Of a stretch of DNA of 64,000 nucleotides, positions 55,251-64,000 are shown one piece after another. Below the pieces are notes generated by a model. That model saw nothing but the letters and a program-made list of their open reading frames with translations. It had not been told where the DNA came from and ran no database searches. The DNA is from Silene latifolia (lineage: Eukaryota > Streptophyta > Magnoliopsida > Caryophyllales > Caryophyllaceae). The DNA lies in the NCBI RefSeq assembly GCF_048544455.1, contig NC_133538.1, forward strand, positions 21,562,469-21,626,468, read 5' to 3'. The position numbers and the translations under genes were made by a program. Within the stretch, counting starts at the first letter, position 1; each line of letters starts with the position of its first letter.

Positions 55251-56493
55251 TTGGAGCAGCTGGGTGAAAAAGAAGGTCGAGCTGGGACCTGTCTGAAACT
55301 AGCGCTGACCGGGAGGCAACCCGAAGAGATTTTATTTTTAGTTGTTTTTCAAACTTTTTTTTTTAGTCGTGTGTGTAATAATTGGTTTTCATACCATAGA
55401 CTATTTTAGTTATGCTTGCTTTGTTAGTTTTGCGGGCCGTTTTTGTTGCGTCTTTGCAGGTTTCTATGGAGGTTGACTCGATCGAGTACTTTTTGTACTC
55501 GATCGAGAACTTCTGCTGCTGATTTCGCTTGATCGAGCATATATCCTTCTTGATCGAGTACCTGCCAAAGGTGATCCCTCGTTCGAGTGCCCCATCTCCT
55601 TGATCGAGCTATTTAAGATGTCAATTGCTTGGATTAGCTTCTTGTGACGTTGTCCTGCAGCTGTTTGTGACCTCCCATGTTGCTGGCTGGTTTGGAGAGG
55701 TCCCTTCTTCGCGTTATCTTGTAAGTCTTCCGCATCTACACTCTTTCTCTTTTAGTTTGCGTTTCCTTTCCATGTTTTGGTACAATGAGGGCATTGTACG
55801 GTTTGGTTTGGGGAGGTTATGCATCCATATCTGTGTCTGCATTTATGTTTTTATTGCATTTCTGTTATCATGTTTAATTTCTGTATGAATTGTCGTTTAT
55901 TTTTAAAAAATTCAAAAATCTCATAAAAATAGAAAAAAAAATTCGAAAAATTAAATTTTCACGTTTATTTTAGCATATAGGTTGAGTCGGAACGGTTGAT
56001 TTCAATAATGATATTGCACTATGATTTGTCTTTTTGCTTAAGCCTTGCATAACTTAATATATTTAGCCTTGTCTTATTGCATATCTACGAGTTAATGTTA
56101 AAGTTTAGCTGAACGAATAGACTTGACCTGAAAATTTTGGCAAGCTACTTATAATTTATAAAATTTAGAGCCTTATAAACTGGTGACATCCATGACCGGT
56201 TTACATAGGAATTGAGAGTAGTACACCTTGCATAGCATGTTTATCACTTTTTCACTTTTATGACATTCGATTTCTCGTTAAATGCATACATTCGGGTTTG
56301 TGGTCGGTGTCACATGCAGGGAGGTGCTTACAATTTCCCTTTCTTTCATTTTTACCCATTTAACTCCATATTAGCCAAATTTGTCTGTTGACCCTTAGCT
56401 ACATTCCAAATTTAGCCTGCCTTGTCAAGCTAGTTTAGTGTATGTTTTTGCGGTATATATTTTATTGTGCCGAGTTTGGCTTGTATCCACTGA
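55251..56493 (+). other. A3 3' UTR, cut by a LINE
   Basis: It holds paired sites at 55478/55499, 55529/55550 and 55579/55600 (several as CTTGATCGAG), an inner hairpin-tract module at 55780-55816 (GTACAATG-AGGG-CATTGTAC, then GGTTTGGTTTGGGGAGG), and the 'agtcggaacgg' block near 55985. No gene. Confidence 0.85.
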
Positions 56494-57794
56494 TTTTTTT
56501 TTTTGGGAAAGGTAAGCTTCTCATTAAATAATTAAACCAAGCCCATTACATCATTGTTGAAAGATAAGCACTTCACTTATCCTAATTCTTACAAATTATA
56601 TCAATCCAGTTCAACGCTTTACTATTCTTGCTACCAATTCTAATACTACTCAACCTTAGTCGAATTTCTTTATGAATCTGTCTGACTAAACAATCAGGTC
56701 TAAGCAGTAGCATTTCCACCCTGCATTTGTTCCTGCACCACCATATGTTAGTCATCAATGCTGCCATTACAACTGCTATCACTCGTTTCCTTGCCAGACT
56801 TCGTGATCTCCATTTAATCCACCAGTCACAACACTTCTCTGCAGGCAACTGGAAAGGACACCATCTGTGAACCAAATCCCTGCATTTCCTACTGTATTCA
56901 CACCTAAAAAATAGGTGCTCATGATCCTCCTCAACCAGTCCACACAGGAAACAAAGATTAGCAGGAATAATCTGCATCTTCATGAGCCTATCTTGTGTGA
57001 GTAATCTCTCCTGAGCTATTAGCCACACACAGAACCTATGCCTGGGCACCATCCACCGCACTGTCGTCAATGCTGCCCATCTGACTTTCTCAATATCAGG
57101 TCGAAGGAACCTGTATCCCTCCTTAATGGTATATTGCCCTGTCATTTGTCCCACAGTACCATACAATAGTTGATGAAAAATAGTCTTCACTTGATAAATT
57201 TTGCGCCAAGCCCAACTATTATTGATTGATGGTTCATACTCCTTCCAGGTGCATCTTTTGATATAGATGGAATGCACCCATTTGACCCACAAGTGGTCTG
57301 CTTTCTGCTCAATCCACCATACGTATTTCCCTAGAGCTGCAATGTTCCAATCATACAGTTTCTTTATCCCAAGCCCTCCTTGATTAAATGGACGACATAT
57401 AGCATCCCAAGCCACCAGAGCAGGACCTTCCTGATGCTCAGTACCATGCCAGAGAAAACGTCTGCACACTGCTTCTATCTTGGCTATAACAGTTTTGGGA
57501 ATGATAAAAATTCGTGCCCAATAAGAATGAAGGGAACTAAGTACTGATTGCACAAGAACCAGTCTACTAGAATAAGCCAACTTTCGAGCCCCTAATCCCC
57601 TTATTCTCTCAACAACTTTCTCTACCAAACAATGGCATTCCAAGACCGATCTTTTAGGAGACACATTGATCCCCAAATACTTAAAAGGCACCTTATCGGG
57701 CTTCATACCGGTCTCGCCTCAATCTCAAGAACCATCCGCTCACCATACCATTACAATAAAAATTAGACTTCTCCTTGTTCATTTGCAGGCCTGA
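56494..57794 (-). mobile_element. L1-type LINE, 5' truncated
   Basis: On the minus strand: end of RT, a C-terminal zinc domain, short 3' UTR and an A tail (T run 56494-56504 on plus). It inserted in the A3 3' UTR. Its upstream side stops at 57794, where the A4 LTR begins. Confidence 0.9.
56582..57794 (-). pseudogene. LINE reverse transcriptase C-terminal part with zf-RVT domain
   Basis: The text begins GLQMNKEKSNFYCNG near 57790, meets a stop near 57700, then runs open for 374 residues: FKYLGINVSPKRS, RKLAYSSRLVLVQSVL, CRRFLWHG, then NQGGLGIKKLYDWN. The zf-RVT domain is WMVPRHRFCVWLIAQERLLT, NLCFLCGLVEEDHEHLFFRC. The family order is RT palm, thumb, zf-RVT; the palm and endonuclease are not in the window. 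Confidence 0.9.
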
Positions 57795-59293
57795 TGATAC
57801 CCGTCGTTGTGAGTACCAAGGATAAAATTTATAATCTCCTATTAAGACAAACCTAGGCTAGTGGTAACAGGGTCGAACCACAAGGAGGCAGTTGTAAATT
57901 CTAGTTGATTTATATCTAGTCCAAGGTGACAATTGTGGGGGTTGATTTAAGTTGGTCTAAGCTAACAGTAAATAAAGATAATAAACTAAATAAACGATTT
58001 AAACAGATAAAAGAAGGGTACTAGGATGGTCGGTTCATTATAGCTTCTATGACAAAGAAACTAAGTCGGTCCAATCAAACACGAGGTAAGGCGGGAGATA
58101 AAGAGGTCCTCTCGGTCCACTCTTAACAAATAGCATCTTTCGATCTCGCTATAGGTCCCTAACGTCACTAATACTAAGTTTCGTCCTGAAAAGTGACTAA
58201 CGGTCTAAACTATACCTATCTTTCGATCTTAGCACAGTTTAGTCGATTTAGTTGATGGTCAAATAACTTTCCCTATCTTTCGACCTAATGGGTCAATCAT
58301 AAATTAGGTATCTAACTGGTCGCATGCATTCGATTTGTTAAATACAACATTAAAACAACTAAAACGAATATAAAACCCTACGAGGTCAGTCGATCGACCT
58401 ACAATGTCAGTCGATCGACCAACACGCGAGACAGTCCGTGTATGATCTATTGCCGCCTATGCCATAAATCGCCTACATCCTAGCACTAAAGAATTAGCTA
58501 CTCATGCTAAGGGTAAAAACAACAATAAAACTAATAACGATTACTGAATTCATGCTTAAAGTAGATAACGAATAGCGATAATGCGATAATTGGCTTTGGG
58601 ATACTAACTAGAAAATCTATACTAATGATGAAAATAAAGCAATAAACTGTAATTAGGGCAGAAAGAATACCGAGATTTCAGAGGAAAGATTAAGAACAAG
58701 AACAGAAATCCAATGCTAAAACGATGTTCCAAACCCTAATTACTCGAATGAACAAAAACTGAAGGTTACTGTATGAAACTTAGTTAAAAATCCCGATCCC
58801 TAAACTGAAAGTTTGTGTTACGTTATATAGCAAACAAGCGTAACAATTATTCCAAAACCTAAACTTCACGGGCTTCAAGATTCACGGTCTTTTAATTCAC
58901 GTCTGAAATAGCAATCTAAATCGATCGATGATAGGATCGGGTCGATCGATCGCTTGGCAACAATGTAGCTTCGAACCCGAACATTGGTCGATCGACGATT
59001 GACTGGTCGATCGATCGCTGAGCTGCTACTTGACTTCTATAGACTCGTGGATTTGTCTTCTGGGCCTTGAAATGCGCACCAAGCTCGTTCCTTAAGCAAA
59101 TACTTCTCGTCACATGCAATGCAGATACTCGGGGACGGATTTAGCTTGATTTCATTGGATTCTTCACATTTCTGCGATAATGTACAAAATACGGAAGTAG
59201 ACGGAAATAGGGAGAAATGCAGCATAAACTACATGAATGAGCTCAAATGCGTGTAAAAGGGATGCAAAACATCATATAAAAGACACGCATCAA
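57795..59293 (-). repeat. A4 3' LTR
   Basis: 1499 bp; on the minus strand it starts TGATGCGTGTC and ends GGGTATCA. GTCGATCGAC-type pairs are at 58389/58410, 58920/58941 and 58987/59006. TATA-like CTATATAAC (minus) is near 58826, about 90 bp downstream of the pairs at 58920-59015. Leader stems: ATC-GAAA-GAT on the minus strand at 58135-58144 and 58218-58227, and GGACC-GAGA-GGACC at 58105-58118. Confidence 0.9.
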
Positions 59294-61511
59294 ACTTCCC
59301 CAAACCAAACCCTTGCTTGTCCCCAAGCAAGAACTAGACTCGATCTAATGACCTAATGGAACGAGTTCAATCTCAGAGCGAAATGCAAACTGTTAAGCCT
59401 AAACCAATTTAATGCACAACCAACAATCAATTAGTAAATGAATCATGCAAACGAGTTATGAAGCCGTCAAAGACATACTGAACCGCCACTGCAGAGACTT
59501 ATCAAATTGGACTCTCACGGGTCGCTCAAATCACTCAATAAGTACAGGTGAATATATGTAAGATAGAAAGAATTAATTTTGTAGTGACTCTCACCTAACT
59601 ACGACCTATAAGAACATGCCAGCAATAAAATATGAAAATGATCTCTATGACCGTACATATGCATTCCAACCAACAAAAGACCATGACACATGCCGAGGTA
59701 TATATGGGATATGTGAGGTGTGGATAAGAAGAGGCAAAACATTTTATGGAAAAGTGGAGGTACAAGTGATCAAGCTAGTACCAAAACGGAACCAAGTGGC
59801 AACATCCAACTTCTTGCTCATAATCAAACGAAATGGTGCTATATCAAGCACAAATCTCACAGTCTCCAAAATACTAAATCAATAAACTCCCCATAAGATA
59901 TAAATGAATCATGGGAGCAAAAATCGCCAAAAGATAAGGATTGAATTATGCGAATTGATTTTTTCCTTTTTTTTTTCTTTCGAACTTCAGTCGATCGACT
60001 ATATTGGGCAGTCGATCGACTGCGTTGAACAGTACAGAACTCTTTTTTCTTCTTTTTCGAATCTTTTTCATCTCTTTTTTTTTCTTTTCTATTTCTTTCT
60101 CCTTCATTTTCCAATCATCATCTCAACAGAGCATATGCCACCAAAAAAGAGTAACAATCCCAAAAACTAAACTACTAGCTTGACAAAGGACATGCTAAAT
60201 GTAGGATGTAGTAAATGGGACAAAAAGGGATATTTTTGGCAGTGTGGAGCTTATGGGCATAATGAAAAAAAAGGAAACCTCTACCACATGTGTCAACAAA
60301 CCACAAACCGAATGCCTACAGGTATTAAGTAGATCAAGTTCATATTTATGCAAATTAAGGAAACATGTCTCATAAGGAGTACTACTCACATTCCTAAATA
60401 AACCGGTCATTGATGTCACCAGTTATAGGCTCTAATTCTCAGAAATATGATGTAGCTTGCCAATTATCTAAGTCAAGTCTCAAGTTCAGCAAAATAATTA
60501 ACGAAAACTCGTAGATATGCGTAAACGATTCTACTAAAAACATGTTAATCTAGCAAGGCTCAGGCAAAACAGGTGCAATTGCAAAATCATCATGGAGATA
60601 CTACCGTTCCGACTCGACCTATATGCTAAAAATAAACGTGCATTTTATGGGAATGTTTGAAATTTTTCAATTTTTTTTTTTTGAATTTTGATGAATATGA
60701 AGAAAAATGAAATAAACAATGCAAAACAAAATGTAAACGTGAATGCAAGCAAATGATATGCGACGCAAAACCCTTCCCCAAACCAAATCGCACAATGTCC
60801 CCATTGTGCAAAATCATGTAATGAAACAAAAGAGAAATGGGAATTTGCGAGAAATGAAATAAAAATATGACTTAAATTAGACGCAAGGAACTCACAAGAC
60901 TTTAAGCGCAGCAAAGGAAACCTCCCCAAACCATCGTGAGCTAGGAGGTTTCAGTAGCCAGCAGTGCTACCATTAAGTACCTGAAAGACAGACAAAAACC
61001 ACGCATAAAACCGAGAAAGACAATCATGAAGCGGTAAAATTGTGCACAAATGGGAAAATCAGAAGAAATAAATAAAACGAAGGAAGATAAAGTGGAGTAG
61101 AAAACTACCTTAAGTCCGCATATCGACCAAACACAGCAGGGGAGAGGTCGTGAACAAATACAGCAGTGTCTATGGTCGATCGACCTACACGGGCAGTCGA
61201 TCGACTAGATGAACAGGAACAGAAGCTCCTGGAAAGCGCAACTCAGTCGATCGACCACGATGGCCAGTCGATCGACTGAAAGTACTGATGTACTCCTTAT
61301 TTCTTCGTATTTGCTCAATGATTTGAGCTAACAAGCTCTAAATACCTGCAAGTACACAATAATACGCGCCCAAAATTGCGCAAAACCCGGAAAAAAGTCT
61401 AAGTGCTTAAAATCCTAGATAAACAAAATAAAATGTGAAGTTTTCGCGCACACAAAAGCAAGAAAAATTGTTCGAAAGCAATAAAATGAAGTTTATAACG
61501 AGCTTGATCAA
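59294..61511 (-). other. A4 3' UTR
   Basis: No genes. Terminal hairpin and tract at 59294-59331 (minus: CTTGCTTG-GGGA-CAAGCAAG, GGTTTGGTTTGGGGAAG). Inner module at 60773-60809 (minus: GCACAATG-GGGA-CATTGTGC, then GATTTGGTTTGGGGAAG). Site pairs at 59990/60011, 61175/61196 and 61246/61267, all 21 bp apart. Confidence 0.85.
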
Positions 61512-62495
61512 CTAATAGTTGATCAAGAAGGACCACGGTATAGCCCATTTCGTCGGCTCCTGGCTACTAGAGGTAGCCTCAATGGTGCTCATCTTATCAG
61601 TTGCACCCTTCTCAGCTTCAACAGTCGGAGAGCTCAATGGATCAACTTCGTCATCTCCCCAATCAAGGACTCCCTTGGAATCGTCGGAATCCAAATCAAC
61701 CCATCTCACCTTGGCTGGCTCATCTTCCACTTCCTCATCAATCCCATAGCTTAGACAACCAAGACCTCCTCTTTGAATGATAGGCTTTGTCGCGGCTAGA
61801 GTGACCTGCAGCTCATCCTTCCCTAAACCAGCTCCTGCAATGTCTAAAACAACAGATTCTTCCTCCATTTTGCTCCCAATCTGGGGCGGAGGGGTTAGCA
61901 CAGGAGTAGTAATAGAGATAGGTAATTCAGGAAGCACAAAGTACGATTTCTTTTCCGAAACCATATTACATGTAACAGGCCACATGGGGTCCTTCTTTTT
62001 AGCAGGTTGGGCGAAAATGATAGAATGTTTCCCAACTTTGAAGGTCAAAGTTCCAGAGCCAACGTCAATGACTGCACCAGCAGTGTGCAGAAATGGCCTA
62101 CCTAGGATGATTGGTATATGGGCATCCTCAGGCATGTCAAGGACAACAAAGTCAACAGGGATGAAAAACCTCCCTATTTGGACGGGTATGTCCTCTAGGA
62201 CTCCTATAGGCTCGACTGCAGATCGGTCAGCCATCTGAACTGTCATGTCTGTGATAGCAAAACGGGTCAGCTTAAGCTTCCTAGCTAAACTCAGGGGCAT
62301 GACGCTTATGCTAGCCCCTAAGTCACACAATGCCTTCTCAATTGAGAAGGTACCTATTTTGCAAGGGACATAAAAGCTGCCCGGATCCTCTAACTTATGG
62401 GGCGCAGTGTGAGACAGATAGGAGCAAGAATCCTTAGTGAGTGCGACAGTGTGCACTGTCTCAAGTGACCGCTTTTTGGACAAAAGTTGTTTCAT
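61512..62495 (-). CDS. A4 aspartic protease region
   Basis: A 327-residue open frame. From the start: YLSHTAPHKLEDPGSFYVPC, KALCDLGASISVMPLSLARK, MTVQMADRSAVEPIGVLEDI, IILGRPFLHTAGAVIDVGSG. This is the Athila-type protease with DLGAS. The tail is acidic (EDEPAKVRWVDLDSDDSKG) and ends WSFLINY with a stop; the 3' UTR follows at once. The true start is upstream in the gag frame; a frame break lies near 62500-62590. Confidence 0.85.
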   Translation of the reverse strand: MKQLLSKKRSLETVHTVALTKDSCSYLSHTAPHKLEDPGSFYVPCKIGTFSIEKALCDLGASISVMPLSLARKLKLTRFAITDMTVQMADRSAVEPIGVLEDIPVQIGRFFIPVDFVVLDMPEDAHIPIILGRPFLHTAGAVIDVGSGTLTFKVGKHSIIFAQPAKKKDPMWPVTCNMVSEKKSYFVLPELPISITTPVLTPPPQIGSKMEEESVVLDIAGAGLGKDELQVTLAATKPIIQRGGLGCLSYGIDEEVEDEPAKVRWVDLDSDDSKGVLDWGDDEVDPLSSPTVEAEKGATDKMSTIEATSSSQEPTKWAIPWSFLINY

Positions 62496-62591
62496 AAATT
62501 TAGTATAAGCGGGTACTTGGTTAACTAACTCGAGAAAAGGAACCTGTACATTCAGACTACGGATAACTTTTTCAAATTTGCTGAAAGATAC

Positions 62592-64000
62592 CTATTCCTT
62601 GGTCGGCACTAGCCTCTCCGGGTAAGGGGCTGTAAGAAGTACCTTAGCCCTCTCCTCCAAATCTCGCGCGCCGGCATCCTTGAACTTAGGCTGAAAGTCC
62701 GTCACCTTCTCTTTGTTGAAGCTAGACCCCTCCTCAGATCGTCTCAAATGAGAACCATTGACCGTCATTGGGTCGAACTGGACGGATCGACCCATCAAAG
62801 ACACTCGGTCCGTCCTAACACCTTCGGGATCGTGGTACCCCGAAACAAGTGGTCTCGCATTATTTGGCATTAAAGGACGAAATTCTTCAAAGATCGCAGC
62901 GATCTCTGTCGATCGACCATCGTCATCCGATCGATCGAGATGTACTGATTCGAAGCTCCTGTAACCCGTGCTTCGGGCCGATCGACTAGGTATATCGCCG
63001 ATCGATCCGATATACCTGTAGACTACTGTTCTTTGATTTATTCGTTGAAGCTTTCTTTTGACTTGTTTCCGCCCATCTTTTTCAACAGTGTCCTCGACCA
63101 TGGCAGTCCCTCCGCAGTGGACCCACTCCTCAAGGTGATGGCATTCAAGGTCTCCTTTTGGTCGGTTTGAGTCGGCAAGTGTCCGGGAGCTCGTGTCTTT
63201 GCTTTTGCTAGCCAATTGAGCAATTTGGCTCTCTAGTAGCTTCATCCCGGCCTCTCTTGCTTGAGACTCCTTTAGAAACAAGTTCTTCACTCGGAGAATT
63301 CGAATTCTCATGATTGATTGTTCTGCGGCACATAAGGAGGTTTCGATATTGTTGTTGCTTTTGATGAGGGGGTATATAAGGTCACTGTTCTTTGTCAGCG
63401 GAACTTGAGTTGGGTTAAGGACATTTTGGCTCCTCCAACTCAAGTTCGGATGGGTATTCGGCTCATAGTAGGTGTTGGTCTGCCTATAGTGTTGAAAGGC
63501 AAAGACAAGATTCAAAGGGACTAGGCGGTTTTTCGAGACATGGCCCTCACCTCCACACCTTTCACGGATGAAAGGACCGTCGACACGCATTGACTTGGTA
63601 CATCCCTCCTTTAGAAGCTCCCCTAGCTCATACTTGTCAAATCTTGCAAAGAAGAGCCTCAATTGCAAAAAAACAGAGGAGGATTCAAAGAGCTCTCCTC
63701 CGGTTCCCTCTAGAATTTCCATACTCGGCCTTGTGGGTAGCTAGATCATCAATGATCTTCTACCCCTTGGTTGCTCCCAAATTTTCAGCGAATCTTCCAT
63801 TGGCTGCAGCATCCAAAATGGCCCTCTGATCGTCGTACAACCCATTGTAGAAATGATTGCACAAACTCCACTTTTCGAACCCATGGTGCGGTATGGTTCG
63901 CACCAACTTCTTGAATCGGACCCATGCTTCGTGGAAATTCTCATCTGGCCCTTGTTTAAAGCCCGTGATTTGAGCTCTAATAGCGATCGTCCTTGAAGCA
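62592..64000 (-). pseudogene. gag: A4 gag, broken, running off the window
   Basis: The first part (64000 to about 63740) has the capsid-type region of Athila gag: RFKKLVRTIPHHGFEKWSLC, FYNGLYDDQRAILDAAANG. A stop lies near 63741. The next frame (63722-62592) has a decayed knuckle (CGGEGHVSKN, last Cys lost), a coiled-coil-like stretch (AREAGMKLLESQIAQLA) and the palindrome sites (CGATCG cores at 62910, 62928/62932, 62979 and 62999). So A4 keeps the capsid region that A1 and A3 lack. Confidence 0.8.

Larger units (their letters stand above)
52429..56493 (+). mobile_element. A3: Athila-like non-autonomous element, right end missing
   Basis: 5' LTR 52429-53776 (TGATACGTGC to GGTATCA), PBS for tRNA-Asp, a short gag-like frame with knuckle and palindrome array, an unrecognised frame, then directly a 3' UTR that aligns with A1 (ACCGGGAGGCAACCCG against the A1 block at 38150). 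Protease, RT, RNase H and integrase are all absent. It inserted in RT of C1; its right part is cut by a LINE. Confidence 0.85.
57795..64000 (-). mobile_element. A4: Athila-like element, gag-protease only, left (3') part
   Basis: On the minus strand: gag (running off the window at 64000), protease, then directly a 3' UTR and the 3' LTR (59293 down to 57795). No RT or integrase is present. Its palindromes are GTCGATCGAC rather than CTCGATCGAG. The bases CCTGA at 57790-57794 should be repeated at its far end. Confidence 0.9.

Overview
The window is a plant nuclear repeat block with no recognisable host gene. Plant origin follows from the element lineages: chromodomain Ty3/gypsy (Tekay/Del-like), Athila-type Ty3/gypsy primed by tRNA-Asp, a Tat-type Ty3/gypsy with a second RNase H, Sirevirus-like and other Ty1/copia, an L1-type LINE with a zf-RVT tail, a CACTA transposon and MITEs. 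The species cannot be told from sequence alone; a eudicot is likely. Nearly all coding regions carry stops or frameshifts.

Layout: 1-1487, old flank with the tail of a minus-strand gypsy integrase (G2). 1493-13924, chromovirus G1 with TSD CAAAT; its 5' LTR holds a CACTA element (2401-6391, TSD ACT), which holds a hAT-like MITE (3860-4644, TSD GTTGTAGG). 13930-15201, the rest of G2. 15202-16592, a solo-type copia LTR. 16593-26019, Tat element T1, whose RT core is deleted. 26020-28735, the 3' end of Athila-like A2 (minus). 28736-42718, the 3' part of copia C2, whose LTR is split by complete Athila-like A1 (31933-41555, TSD ATTGG). 42719-46185, 5' part of chromovirus G3. 46186-52428, 5' part of Sirevirus-like C1. 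52429-56493, 5' part of Athila-like A3. 56494-57794, LINE. 57795-64000, 3' part of Athila-like A4 (minus). From 42719 rightwards each element is cut by the next, so the matching right halves should lie beyond the window.

The most unusual signal is a set of short palindromes with strict spacing, shared by elements otherwise very different. G1, G3, A1, A2 and A3 carry arrays of CTCGATCGAG; A4 carries GTCGATCGAC. In Athila-like elements the sites come in pairs about 21 bp apart, repeated about every 51 bp, in three places: the U3 upstream of the TATA box, the gag coding region and the 3' UTR. In G1 and G3 the leader has exactly three groups of four sites, about 20 bp apart. Copia C1 has its own version, GTTATAGC-N7-GCTATAAC, with a 15-nt offset kept in LTR, gag and pol. 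Sequence between sites is not conserved and reading frame is not kept in A3, which points to a DNA- or RNA-level role.

Two further structural signals recur. A hairpin, usually with a GGGA/AGGA/AGGG loop, abuts every polypurine tract, and a second hairpin-tract module with a compensatory base change lies about 1.4-1.5 kb upstream in the Athila-like 3' UTRs. The leader of all four Athila-like LTRs carries small stems closed by GNRA loops whose stem bases co-vary.
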